A stretch of DNA of 64,000 bases, from the NCBI GenBank assembly GCA_900545915.1, contig URAV01000005.1, positions 1-64,000 on the forward strand, written 5' to 3'. A program made the position numbers and the translations under genes. The stretch comes from an uncultured Porphyromonadaceae bacterium. GTDB taxonomy: Bacteria; Bacteroidota; Bacteroidia; Bacteroidales; Coprobacteraceae. The notes under the pieces were generated by a model. The model did not search any database. It was not told the origin of the DNA and worked only from the letters and a program-made list of their open reading frames with translations. Positions 26,023-35,151 of the stretch are shown in pieces; the first letter of the stretch is position 1, and each line of letters opens with the position of its first letter.

Positions 26023-27657
26023 TTACATCATACCTCCCATTCCGCCCATTCCCGGAGCTGGCATAGGTGCTGGATTTTCTTCCTTCTTATCTGCAATAAC
26101 ACATTCTGTAGTTAAGAACATTCCGGCAATCGATGCTGCATTTTCAAGAGCTACACGTGTAACCTTAGCTGGGTCAATAACACCTGCAGCAAAGAAATTT
26201 TCATACGTGTTCGTACGAGCATTATATCCGAAATCTCCTTTACCGTCTTTTACCTTCTGAACGACAACAGCTCCTTCTACACCGGCATTATCGACAATCT
26301 GGCGAAGCGGTTCTTCAATAGCCCGTTTAATGATCTCAATACCTGTAGTTTCATCATCATTATCGCCTTTCAGACCTTCAAGAGAAGGAATTGCGCGGAT
26401 ATAAGCGACACCACCACCAGGAACAATACCTTCAGCAATTGCAGCCCGAGTTGCGCTTAAAGCATCATCTACACGGTCTTTTTTCTCTTTCATTTCAACT
26501 TCCGAAGCCGCACCGATATATAAAACAGCAACACCGCCCGCAAGTTTTGCCAAACGTTCTTGTAGTTTTTCCCGATCATAATCCGAAGTTGTTTTTTCGA
26601 TCTGAGCCTTGATCTGAGCTACCCGAGAAGCGATAGCATCTTTATTTCCCAAACCGTTTACAATAGTAGTATTTTCTTTATCAACTGTTACTTTTTCCGC
26701 ACGACCTAACATATCGATCGTCGCACCGTCCAGTTTTAAACCTTTTTCTTCAGATATAACAACACCACCGGTCAATACAGCAATATCTTCAAGCATTTCT
26801 TTACGACGATCTCCAAATCCCGGAGCTTTAACGGCACATATCTTCAAAGAACCACGTAAACGGTTTACGACTAAAGTTGCAAGAGCTTCACTATCAACAT
26901 CTTCGGCAATTATTAATAAAGGACGTCCCGATTGTGCAGTTGCTTCCAGAATAGGCAGCATTTCTTTTAAAGAAGAAATTTTCTTATCAAAAATCAGGAT
27001 ATAAGGATTTTCCATTTCACACTCCATTTTTTCTGTATTCGTTACAAAATATGGAGAAATATATCCACGATCAAACTGCATACCTTCTACGATTTCTACC
27101 GTAGTATCAGTACCTTTAGCCTCTTCGACCGTAATTACACCTTCTTTTTTTACTTTTTTCATCGCTTCTGCAATCAACTGACCGATTTCGCTGTCATTAT
27201 TAGCAGAAATACGAGCTACCGATTCGATCTTTTCGAAATCATCACCCACTTCCTCTGATTGAGCTTTAATACTTTCTACAACTTTAGCAACAGCTTTATC
27301 TATTCCTCGTTTCAAATCCATGGGATTAGCTCCTGCTGTTACATTTTTCAAACCTACATTAACAATAGATTGAGCTAAAACTGTTGCAGTAGTAGTACCG
27401 TCACCTGCATCATCTCCGGTTTTTGATGCTACCTCTTTCACCAACTGAGCTCCCATATTTTGAAATGAATCTTCCAACTCGATTTCCTTAGCTACTGATA
27501 CACCGTCTTTAGTGATATGGGGAGCACCGAATTTTTTTTCAATAATTACATTACGACCTTTCGGGCCTAAAGTTACTTTTACCGCATTCGCCAAAGCGTC
27601 AACACCCTTTTTCAATTCATCGCGGGCATCGATATTGAATTTAATTTCTTTTGCCAT
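26023..27657 (-). CDS. groEL: Chaperonin GroEL
   Basis: 60-kDa chaperonin forming the double-ring ATP-dependent folding machine in the cytosol. The 544 residues are full length. The ATP-binding block GDGTTTATVLAQ is near 86-97, KAPGFGDRR near 280, and the C-terminus carries the GGM-rich tail PGMGGMGGMM. It is second in the groES-groEL operon, 31 nt after groES. Confidence 0.98.
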   Translation of the reverse strand: MAKEIKFNIDARDELKKGVDALANAVKVTLGPKGRNVIIEKKFGAPHITKDGVSVAKEIELEDSFQNMGAQLVKEVASKTGDDAGDGTTTATVLAQSIVNVGLKNVTAGANPMDLKRGIDKAVAKVVESIKAQSEEVGDDFEKIESVARISANNDSEIGQLIAEAMKKVKKEGVITVEEAKGTDTTVEIVEGMQFDRGYISPYFVTNTEKMECEMENPYILIFDKKISSLKEMLPILEATAQSGRPLLIIAEDVDSEALATLVVNRLRGSLKICAVKAPGFGDRRKEMLEDIAVLTGGVVISEEKGLKLDGATIDMLGRAEKVTVDKENTTIVNGLGNKDAIASRVAQIKAQIEKTTSDYDREKLQERLAKLAGGVAVLYIGAASEVEMKEKKDRVDDALSATRAAIAEGIVPGGGVAYIRAIPSLEGLKGDNDDETTGIEIIKRAIEEPLRQIVDNAGVEGAVVVQKVKDGKGDFGYNARTNTYENFFAAGVIDPAKVTRVALENAASIAGMFLTTECVIADKKEENPAPMPAPGMGGMGGMM

Positions 27658-27688
27658 GATTTAATTTCTTAAAATGAAACAATTTTAA

Positions 27689-27958
27689 TTAGAGAATAGC
27701 TAAAATGTCAGACTGACGCATAATGAGGAATTTGTCATTATCCAGTTCGATCTCCGTACCGGCATATTTGCCATATAAAACATGATCACCCGGTTTAACA
27801 ACCATTTCTTCATCTTTAGTACCGTTACCGACAGCGATAACTTCGCCTTTCAAGGGTTTTTCTTTCGCTGAATCAGGAATAATAATACCACCCACGGTTT
27901 TTTCTTCTGCAGGCGCTGGTTTAATCAAAACTCTGTCTGCTAAAGGTCTAATGTTCAT
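27689..27958 (-). CDS. groES: Co-chaperonin GroES
   Basis: 89-residue lid of the GroEL cage. MNIRPLADRVLIKP, the mobile loop EEKTVGGIIIPDSAKEKP and GDHVLYGKYAGTEI are all present. It is transcribed from a consensus promoter about 90 nt upstream. No CIRCE inverted repeat is visible in the leader, so control is not by an obvious HrcA site. Confidence 0.97.
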   Translation of the reverse strand: MNIRPLADRVLIKPAPAEEKTVGGIIIPDSAKEKPLKGEVIAVGNGTKDEEMVVKPGDHVLYGKYAGTEIELDNDKFLIMRQSDILAIL

Positions 27959-28044
27959 TGTTATTATATTTTAGTTGTTAATAATTATCTTTCCGCTCCT
28001 CATTCATCGCTTGAGAAGCAATAATCTTATAGCTAATTTTATGC

Positions 28045-28075
28045 CAAATATATTTTTTACTAAAAATCTGCCAAA
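28045..28075 (-). promoter_or_regulatory. Promoter for groES-groEL
   Basis: On the minus strand: TTTG (28075-28072), 19 nt, TATATTTG (28052-28045), a full consensus match. The leader is about 80 nt long. Between it and the next gene at 28295 nothing else was recognised. Confidence 0.75.
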
Positions 28076-28294
28076 AAGACAGCGACTATAATTAACTTAA
28101 AAATAATACTGACAGCTTTTACACTTCTCGACTCTGGATATTAATAACATTTTTGTCAGTAAACAGTTCATATTACCGAATAATATAATTTTTAATAGGA
28201 TATTATGTGCCTTTTAATACATATCTCGATAAAATATTAATAGGAGAACCCTTATTTTGTAACGTAGAAACTTTATCTAAAAATCAGAATAAAC

Positions 28295-31200
28295 ATGAAA
28301 AAAATTTATTTATTGAGCTATTTACTCCTGCTCAATACTCTTTTAGGGATTGCATCCACAAGAAATCAATCTCGTGTTATTATTCCTCTATCCGGGTCGG
28401 AATGGTACCTATGGCGTGATACGAAAGCTGAGTGGAAAAATGACAAACTTTACCTTCCAAGCGAAGTGGCAAGATTATCAACATTATCTGCAAATTCTCC
28501 TGCTGGCTGGAACAATGACCGGTTATATCTGCCGACAGAAGTATCAGATCTGTCTAAGCTTCCGGTTAACCCGCCCACCGGAGGATGGGAATCATTAAAT
28601 ACAAACACCGCAAAAAAGGTAAGTGTACCGGGCACTGTCGAAGAATATATGACCGTATCGGACTGGCCTCAGCCTACCGATTTTTCCGGTGTTAGCTGGT
28701 GGTTTAGAACTCTCGATGTTCCCAAAGATCTGAAAGATGCAACATTTATTTTAGAGTTCGGAGCTGTAAGAATGAGAGCCGAAGTTTATCTTGACGGGCA
28801 GCTTGTGGCATATGATATTGTCGGAGAAACCCCATTCGAAGCAAATGTGACCAAAGCTATACGTCCGGGAGAAAAACAACTTCTTGCCGTTCGTGTTACC
28901 AATCCCGGAGGAAATTTTCACTGGCAAGATTTCGACGTCATGAATTGGGGAAAATATTTGATCCCACCGGGACGCGGTTTTGGAGGCATACTTGGAGATG
29001 TGAACTTGAAAGCATTAAATCCGGTATATATATCTGACATTTACATGCAAAATACACCGCAAAAGACAACAGTAAATGCAATTATCTCTATACGAAATCT
29101 GACGGATAAGAAACTTAAGCAAAATATTAACCTTGATATCGTTGAAAAAAATAACCCGTTAATGAAATTATTTTCAAAGCAAATAAAAAATCATCAAATT
29201 CCCCAAGGGGATAGTAGAATAACAATAGAAATAGATGCTCCAAATGCAAAAATTTGGGATATAGAATCCCCTAATTTATATATAAGTAAAGTATCTCTTT
29301 CCAACAAAGACAATGATGAACGGACTTTCGGGTTTCGATGGTTCGCACCGGAGAATATCGGAGAAGAAGCTGTATTGAAACTCAATGGTCGTCGTGTTAT
29401 GTTGAGAAGTGCTATTTCGTGGGGATATTGGCCGGTAACAGGGTTAATTGCAACTCCAGAAATGGCCGAAAAACAAATAACTACAGCAAAACAGTTAGGT
29501 CTCAATATGTTGAACTTTCATAGAAACATAGGAACTCCTGTTGTATTGGATAAAGCTGACGAAATGGGGTTATTATATTATGAAGAACCTGGTTCTTTTC
29601 ATTCGGGTACTCATGATCCTTTTATCCGGACTATCTTACGTGAAAAAGTATTCCGTATGATCAAGCGAGACAGAAGTCATCCCAGTCTGGTTATTTATAA
29701 TATGATTAATGAATTCGGAGGTCGTTTATCTAAAGATAAAGAATTGGTAGCAAAACGATTCGAGGATATGCGGGATGCACATGCCATTGATCCGAGCCGA
29801 ACAATTACATTTACATCGGGATGGGCTAACAAAAAAGATGCTTTAGAAGATTCAAAAGCCCATTTCCGTCCGTTCGATACAAAACTATACATGAGCGGCT
29901 GGTTCGATAACCATAGAGCCGGAGGACCGGAAACTTGGAGAGAAGATTTTTATAAATCACCGACTGACAATCTTATGTACACCGATAATAATACTGAAAT
30001 ATATATGCGTGGAGAAGAGGCTGCAATTTCTACACCTCCTCGTATTAAAGAAATAGACGATTATCTCTCTAAAACCGGGAAAACCGGCTGGGACGGGAAA
30101 TTCTGGCAAAAACAATACAAAGAATTCTGTAAATTTTTCTCAGATAAAAATTTAGAACCATATTTCAAATCAGTCGATATGCTCACCGAAAAAATGGGAG
30201 ACATATCATTCGAACACCAAGGTCGTAGAATTCAAGGTATGAGAATGCAGAACTTAGGCGACTGCTACGTAATTAACGGATGGGAATCTATGCCCTATGA
30301 CAACCATTCCGGTGTAGTAGATCTTTATAGGAATGCAAAAGGAGACTCTAAAATTTTAGCATATTATAACCAACCGCTTTATGTGGCAATCAGTCCGAGA
30401 AAACAAATTATACATACTCCAAATCCCGTTCCGGTAGATTTTTATATCGTTAATGAAAAAAATCTGAAAGGAAAATACATCTTATCTATCAATGTAAAAG
30501 ACCCGAATGGTAAAAACATATATCAAGAAAATAAAAATGTTCAACTTTCGGGAGGAGAAACATTCGGAGAACTACTAATCGGAAATATGCAACTTCCTTT
30601 AAACAATCAATCCGGAATGTTTTCAATAGAAGCAACTTTATATGATCTAAATAAAGAAAAACAAGCCTCTGGAAAAGATCAGGTATTAGGAGTAAACTGG
30701 AATTCTCAAAAATTATCGGGTACTGGAGCTATCTATAAAAATGACACAAAGAATACATTTGTAAGTTTTTATAAACAAGAAACCGGAAATATACTTTCCG
30801 ACTTCTCTGAAAATGCAGGTAAATTGGACTGGGTTGTCATTACACGTCCTCCATTAGATGCTCCACAAAAAATACAACCAGAAGTATACATAACAAATGA
30901 TAATAGACCGGGAATTGCAGCAACCTTCTTTAAAGACGATGATTTAAGAGAAGCAGCCGGAACTCGCACAGACACGCACATTGATTTCCAATTCGCAGAC
31001 GGTGCACAACCAGATGCCTCTGTATCAGCAAATCAACCGTTTTCTGCAATATGGAAAGGGAAACTCGTACCTCCTGTTTCCGGACAATATCTTATAGCGG
31101 TCAATACAGACGGAGGCCTACGCCTTTCTATTAATGGACAACGGGTAATAGATGAATGGGGTAATAAAAAAATGTATGCTTACCAACGTCCTGTTACTCT

Positions 31201-31765
31201 TGAAGCTGGAAAAGCTATAAATATTCAAGTAGAATACCGACAACAAAAACAAACCGGAACGATTCAATTACAGTGGTCCACGCCGGGGAATGCCACACTC
31301 GATCCTAAATCATTAATAGATCGCTGCAAAAATGACGGAACTACCCTTATCTTGTTAGAATCAGCGGAAACATGGATGGATGTCATCTCTAAATATACCA
31401 ATCTTAAAAATAAAGGTAATTTTGCAATGGGCAGAAATTGGGTCGGCGGAGTTCATTTCGTAAAAGCACATCCCCTATTTAAAGATCTGCCGGGCAATGT
31501 CGGTATGAGCTGGCCTTATCAAGCATTAGTTCATGACGGAGATCACAGGTTAGGACTAAAACTCGAAGGAGAAGAATTGGTTGCCGGAGTTTATCGTAGC
31601 CATGGTTTTAATCTTGGAACAGCAGTCGGAATCATCCCTTGCGGCAAAGGTAAAATAATCTTCTCTACATTAGATATTATGCCGAATCTAAATCAGTCTT
31701 CTGGATCTTCTGATGTGGCTAAAAAATTGATATATAACTTCATTGAATATTCTCAAACTCGATAA
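28295..31765 (+). CDS. Exported GH2-type glycoside hydrolase with PA14 domain
   Basis: 1156-residue exported enzyme with a signal peptide (residues 1-21). A GH2 sugar-binding domain (about 100-245) contains WWFRTLDVP and EVYLDGQLVAYD, followed by an Ig-like domain and the TIM barrel (about 360-660). The acid/base glutamate is in YNMINEFGG near 471. A PA14 domain lies near 873-1000 (FKDDDLREAAGTRTD, LRLSINGQRVIDEW), and a beta-rich C-terminal domain ends the protein. Residues 47-96 are a 25-residue sequence duplicated in tandem. It likely cleaves a terminal beta-linked sugar; specificity unknown. There is no SusCD pair nearby. Confidence 0.88.
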   Translation: MKKIYLLSYLLLLNTLLGIASTRNQSRVIIPLSGSEWYLWRDTKAEWKNDKLYLPSEVARLSTLSANSPAGWNNDRLYLPTEVSDLSKLPVNPPTGGWESLNTNTAKKVSVPGTVEEYMTVSDWPQPTDFSGVSWWFRTLDVPKDLKDATFILEFGAVRMRAEVYLDGQLVAYDIVGETPFEANVTKAIRPGEKQLLAVRVTNPGGNFHWQDFDVMNWGKYLIPPGRGFGGILGDVNLKALNPVYISDIYMQNTPQKTTVNAIISIRNLTDKKLKQNINLDIVEKNNPLMKLFSKQIKNHQIPQGDSRITIEIDAPNAKIWDIESPNLYISKVSLSNKDNDERTFGFRWFAPENIGEEAVLKLNGRRVMLRSAISWGYWPVTGLIATPEMAEKQITTAKQLGLNMLNFHRNIGTPVVLDKADEMGLLYYEEPGSFHSGTHDPFIRTILREKVFRMIKRDRSHPSLVIYNMINEFGGRLSKDKELVAKRFEDMRDAHAIDPSRTITFTSGWANKKDALEDSKAHFRPFDTKLYMSGWFDNHRAGGPETWREDFYKSPTDNLMYTDNNTEIYMRGEEAAISTPPRIKEIDDYLSKTGKTGWDGKFWQKQYKEFCKFFSDKNLEPYFKSVDMLTEKMGDISFEHQGRRIQGMRMQNLGDCYVINGWESMPYDNHSGVVDLYRNAKGDSKILAYYNQPLYVAISPRKQIIHTPNPVPVDFYIVNEKNLKGKYILSINVKDPNGKNIYQENKNVQLSGGETFGELLIGNMQLPLNNQSGMFSIEATLYDLNKEKQASGKDQVLGVNWNSQKLSGTGAIYKNDTKNTFVSFYKQETGNILSDFSENAGKLDWVVITRPPLDAPQKIQPEVYITNDNRPGIAATFFKDDDLREAAGTRTDTHIDFQFADGAQPDASVSANQPFSAIWKGKLVPPVSGQYLIAVNTDGGLRLSINGQRVIDEWGNKKMYAYQRPVTLEAGKAINIQVEYRQQKQTGTIQLQWSTPGNATLDPKSLIDRCKNDGTTLILLESAETWMDVISKYTNLKNKGNFAMGRNWVGGVHFVKAHPLFKDLPGNVGMSWPYQALVHDGDHRLGLKLEGEELVAGVYRSHGFNLGTAVGIIPCGKGKIIFSTLDIMPNLNQSSGSSDVAKKLIYNFIEYSQTR

Positions 31766-31791
31766 TATAACATATAAAATTGAAAATTTTC

Positions 31792-31828
31792 AACCGGTTT
31801 CGATAATATATATTCGAAGCCGGTTTTA
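31792..31828 (+). terminator. Terminator after the GH2 gene
   Basis: AACCGGTTTCGA pairs with TCGAAGCCGGTT (one G-U pair) followed by TTTTATT. It separates the GH2 gene from recQ. Confidence 0.75.
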
Positions 31829-31876
31829 TTATGTACAAAATAATCGTCAAAAAGAAAAATATGCCGTTACAATTTG

Positions 31877-31884
31877 TAATTTTG
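31877..31884 (+). promoter_or_regulatory. Promoter -7 box for recQ-lrgA-lrgB
   Basis: TAATTTTG, 17 nt before the recQ ATG at 31902. It rules out the far upstream in-frame ATG at 31743, which lies inside the GH2 gene. Confidence 0.6.
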
Positions 31885-31901
31885 CAACCTCGAATATAGG
31901 T

Positions 31902-33800
31902 ATGGGACAAAACATCTATGAAATATTAAAACGATATTGGGGCTATGATACATTCAGACCTTTACAGGAAGACATTATCAATTCCGTACTAACAGGAAAC
32001 GATACCTTGGGTTTGATGCCGACAGGAGGAGGAAAATCCTTAACATTTCAAGTTCCGGCCTTAGCCATAGATGGAATTTGTTTGGTTATAACACCCCTGA
32101 TCGCTTTAATGAAAGATCAAGTGGATAATCTTAGAGCCAGAGATATAAAAGCGACTTATCTATATTCCGGATTAACTCGTCATGAAACGATTGTTACATT
32201 AGAAAATTGCATATTCGGTAAATATAAATTTTTATACGTCTCTCCAGAACGTCTTTCAAACGATCTTTTCCTATCCAAAGTAAAGGCAATGAAAGTCTCT
32301 CTATTAGTAGTAGATGAAGCCCATTGTATCTCTCAATGGGGATACGATTTCAGACCTTCATATATAAGAATTGCCGACATAAGGACTTTATTCCCCGATA
32401 TTCCCGTATTAGCCTTGACTGCAACTGCAACTCCCAAAGTCGTAGAAGATATACAGGAAAAACTCCATTTCAAAAAAGGAAAAATCTTTCAAAAAAGTTT
32501 TTTCCGTCCCAATCTTTCTTATGTAGTACGCTATGGAGAAAATAAAATTCAACAATTAATACATATACTCAATTGTGTTCCGGGAAGTGCCATAATTTAT
32601 GTCCGCAGTAGACAAAAAACGAAAGAGATTTCGGAAGAATTAAGACGATTCAAAATCAATGCTGATTTTTATCATGCAGGTTTGAAATCAGAAGATAAAA
32701 ACCAAAAACAACAGGCATGGAAAGAAGATCGTTGTCGAGTAATCGTTGCTACAAATGCTTTCGGAATGGGTATTGACAAACCGGATGTGCGACTCGTTAT
32801 TCATTTGGATTTACCTAACTCTCCGGAAGAGTACTATCAAGAAGCCGGACGTGCAGGAAGAGACGGACTTCAGGCATACGCAGTCATTCTATATGCAAAT
32901 GCCGATAAAGTAAAATTAGAAAAAAGAATCCGTGATATGTTTCCCGAACGAGAATTTATAGCCCGTGTATATGAAGCATTAGGAAACTTTTTAAAAGTAG
33001 CAGTCGGATCGGGAATGAATTCTGTTTTTGATTTCAATTTAAATACATTCTGCAAAACGTTTAAATTTCCCATATTACCGACATTTAACGCACTAAAAAT
33101 ATTAGAACAAGCTCAATATATAGAGTTTACGGAAGAAATAGAATCTCTGTCGAGAGTAATGATAACCGTACAACGTGATGAATTGTACAAATTGCAAACG
33201 GACGATTCTAGAAAAGAAGAACTATTACAATGTTTACTCCGCTCCTATACAGGTTTATTCGCCGATTACGTTTTTATTCAGGAAGATCTCTTGTCAAAAC
33301 GAAGCGGGCTCTCTCCTCAAGAGGTATACGAAAACTTAATCTATTTTTCAAAACAGCATATTTTACACTATATACCGCAAAAAAGAACCCCTTTTATTAT
33401 ATATACTGCACCTCGAGAAGATCTGAAGTATTTATCAATACCCAGAAATGTTTATGAAGAACGCAAAGAACGTTTTTCTCATCGTATTCATAGTATGTTA
33501 GAATATGTACTTCACGATAAAAAGTGCAGAACTCAAATCTTATTAAACTATTTTGGCGAGACATTTAACAGAGTATGCGGATTATGCGATATTTGTTTAC
33601 AACAAAAATGCGGGGAGTTAACCACCGGAGATTTCTCCCGGATAGAAAAAGAAATCTACAAACTATTGCAGGCTGATAAATGTAGTCTCGACACAATTAT
33701 AGAGCGTATTCCTTTTTCACAGGAAAAAATAGTCGAGACATTACGTTTTTTATGTGATGAACAGTTTGTTCAGGTTAAAGACGGACTTTATTATATATAA
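31902..33800 (+). CDS. recQ: ATP-dependent DNA helicase RecQ
   Basis: SF2 3'-5' DNA helicase. The start at 31902 (MGQNIYEILKRYWGYDTFRP) gives 632 residues. Visible: Walker A PTGGGKS, the DEAH box in DEAHCISQWGYDFRPSY (His of the usual GHDFR loop is Tyr), motif VI QEAGRAGRDG, and the zinc-binding RQC region with KCRTQILLNYFGE and CGLCDIC. The C-terminus ends after a winged helix; no HRDC domain is seen. It is followed after 5 nt by lrgA, so the three genes likely share a transcript. Confidence 0.95.
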   Translation: MGQNIYEILKRYWGYDTFRPLQEDIINSVLTGNDTLGLMPTGGGKSLTFQVPALAIDGICLVITPLIALMKDQVDNLRARDIKATYLYSGLTRHETIVTLENCIFGKYKFLYVSPERLSNDLFLSKVKAMKVSLLVVDEAHCISQWGYDFRPSYIRIADIRTLFPDIPVLALTATATPKVVEDIQEKLHFKKGKIFQKSFFRPNLSYVVRYGENKIQQLIHILNCVPGSAIIYVRSRQKTKEISEELRRFKINADFYHAGLKSEDKNQKQQAWKEDRCRVIVATNAFGMGIDKPDVRLVIHLDLPNSPEEYYQEAGRAGRDGLQAYAVILYANADKVKLEKRIRDMFPEREFIARVYEALGNFLKVAVGSGMNSVFDFNLNTFCKTFKFPILPTFNALKILEQAQYIEFTEEIESLSRVMITVQRDELYKLQTDDSRKEELLQCLLRSYTGLFADYVFIQEDLLSKRSGLSPQEVYENLIYFSKQHILHYIPQKRTPFIIYTAPREDLKYLSIPRNVYEERKERFSHRIHSMLEYVLHDKKCRTQILLNYFGETFNRVCGLCDICLQQKCGELTTGDFSRIEKEIYKLLQADKCSLDTIIERIPFSQEKIVETLRFLCDEQFVQVKDGLYYI

Positions 33801-33805
33801 GAATT

Positions 33806-34144
33806 ATGGTTAAAGGTGCATCTATTATTATGTTATTCTATTTTTTAGGAGAATGCTTAAGTTTTTTAATTAATGGAATTGTTCCGGGCAGTGTTTGCGG
33901 AATGGTTCTGTTATTCTTGTTTCTTTTGTTGAAATTGGTAAAACCTCGAGATGTAAGAGGTGTATCAAATGCATTGACACAGAATATGGCACTTTTTTTT
34001 GTCCCGGCAGGAGTCGGACTTATGGCGTCTTTCGATCTCATTTCACGCTATTGGGCAGCACTATTAATCGTATCTGTCGTTACGACAGCTGTTATCATCG
34101 CTGTTGTCGGATATATGCAAGATAAATTGGAAAAAAAGCTATAA
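33806..34144 (+). CDS. lrgA: CidA/LrgA-family holin-like membrane protein
   Basis: 112 residues with four hydrophobic helices, the LrgA-typical FLGECLSFLINGIVPGSVCGM and the FFVPAGVGLM segment. It pairs with LrgB immediately downstream (12 nt). Members modulate murein hydrolase activity or transport small metabolites such as pyruvate or glycolate in the species studied. Placement directly behind recQ is not functionally explained. Confidence 0.9.
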   Translation: MVKGASIIMLFYFLGECLSFLINGIVPGSVCGMVLLFLFLLLKLVKPRDVRGVSNALTQNMALFFVPAGVGLMASFDLISRYWAALLIVSVVTTAVIIAVVGYMQDKLEKKL

Positions 34145-34156
34145 ACAGTAATTCGT

Positions 34157-34852
34157 ATGAACGAGATATTATCATCTACCCCATTTTTATTATTCCTTGT
34201 ATTAGCAAGTTATTTATCAGGAACATATATTTATACCAAAAGTAAAATTGCACTTCTTCATCCCATTATTATCAGCATAGCGGTTATTATAGGGGTCTTA
34301 AAATGGGCAGGAATCGATTATGAGACTTTTTCCAAAGGCAGTTACATGATCCATTTTATGTTAGGACCTTCTGTCGTAGCATTGGGGTATGTCTTATACG
34401 AACAAATCGGATATTTGAAAGGAAAAGTTCTATCCATCACTTCTTCTATTATTGTCGGAAGTTTAGTAGGGATCGTAAGCGTAATTTGGATTTGCAAATT
34501 AATGGGAGTAGAACATAGTGTCATTGTCTCATTAGAGCCTAAATCCGTTACTACTCCCATAGCATTAAGCCTTTCTGCAAAAAGTGGAGGAATTCCGTCA
34601 TTAACAGCTATTACTGTCGTTATATGCGGTATATTGGGTGGAATTATCGGGCCATTTATTCTTCGTAAATTGCATATAAAAAGCCGGGTTGCTAAAGGTC
34701 TTGCTCTTGGCGCGGCTGCGCATGGTTTAGGTACAGCTAAGGCAATAGAACTCGGTGCGGTAGAAGGAGCTATTAGCGGACTTGCAATAGGACTGATGGG
34801 AATTATGACATCTTTGTTGATTCCATTGGTCGAAAATCTGTTTTATAAATAA
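34157..34852 (+). CDS. lrgB: LrgB-family membrane protein
   Basis: 231-residue polytopic membrane protein with the LrgB signatures PSVVALGYVLYEQ, LEPKSVTTPIAL and AAAHGLGTAKAIELG. It functions with LrgA in the inner membrane. It is last in the recQ-lrgA-lrgB run; a dispersed repeat follows. Confidence 0.93.
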   Translation: MNEILSSTPFLLFLVLASYLSGTYIYTKSKIALLHPIIISIAVIIGVLKWAGIDYETFSKGSYMIHFMLGPSVVALGYVLYEQIGYLKGKVLSITSSIIVGSLVGIVSVIWICKLMGVEHSVIVSLEPKSVTTPIALSLSAKSGGIPSLTAITVVICGILGGIIGPFILRKLHIKSRVAKGLALGAAAHGLGTAKAIELGAVEGAISGLAIGLMGIMTSLLIPLVENLFYK

Positions 34853-34899
34853 GAACTGGCCTAAATTTTTGAGTAAAAATATATACTCAGACTTTTAGA

Positions 34900-35062
34900 G
34901 CCAGTCTTAATTTTCCAATAAGAAAATATTATCAGATCATTTTTGCATTTTCTTTCGGTCTTTTTCCTCGTTTTTAATCATCAGATAGCCCGTTATCATC
35001 TTTGCAAAAACAGAAAAATATCCTCGAAAGAGGATTCTCAAAACTGACCTAAACAAAACTTT
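34900..35062. repeat. Dispersed intergenic repeat, copy C
   Basis: It aligns with 19390-19550 throughout and with 1-50 at its distal end (TTCTCAAAACTGACC). The central hairpin of copy B is kept as AGATAG-CCCG-TTATC, where one G-C pair becomes G-U if read as plus-strand RNA. It lies between the convergent lrgB and CDGSH genes. The remaining bases to 35151 include GAAAAACATACT, which also resembles the start of copy A. Confidence 0.7.
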
Positions 35063-35151
35063 AATAAGTTTTTATACCCCTACTTTAGAGCTGTTTATCC
35101 TTCTCTACACGTCTCGTAGTCCGGAACGGAAAAACATACTTGAAAATAGAA

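Noticed and set aside
27959..28294. CIRCE element for groES-groEL
   Set aside because: No TTAGCACTC-type inverted repeat was found in the leader or promoter region.
31743..31901. 53-residue N-terminal extension of RecQ
   Set aside because: It begins inside the GH2 gene, crosses its terminator, and includes the recQ promoter box at 31877-31884.
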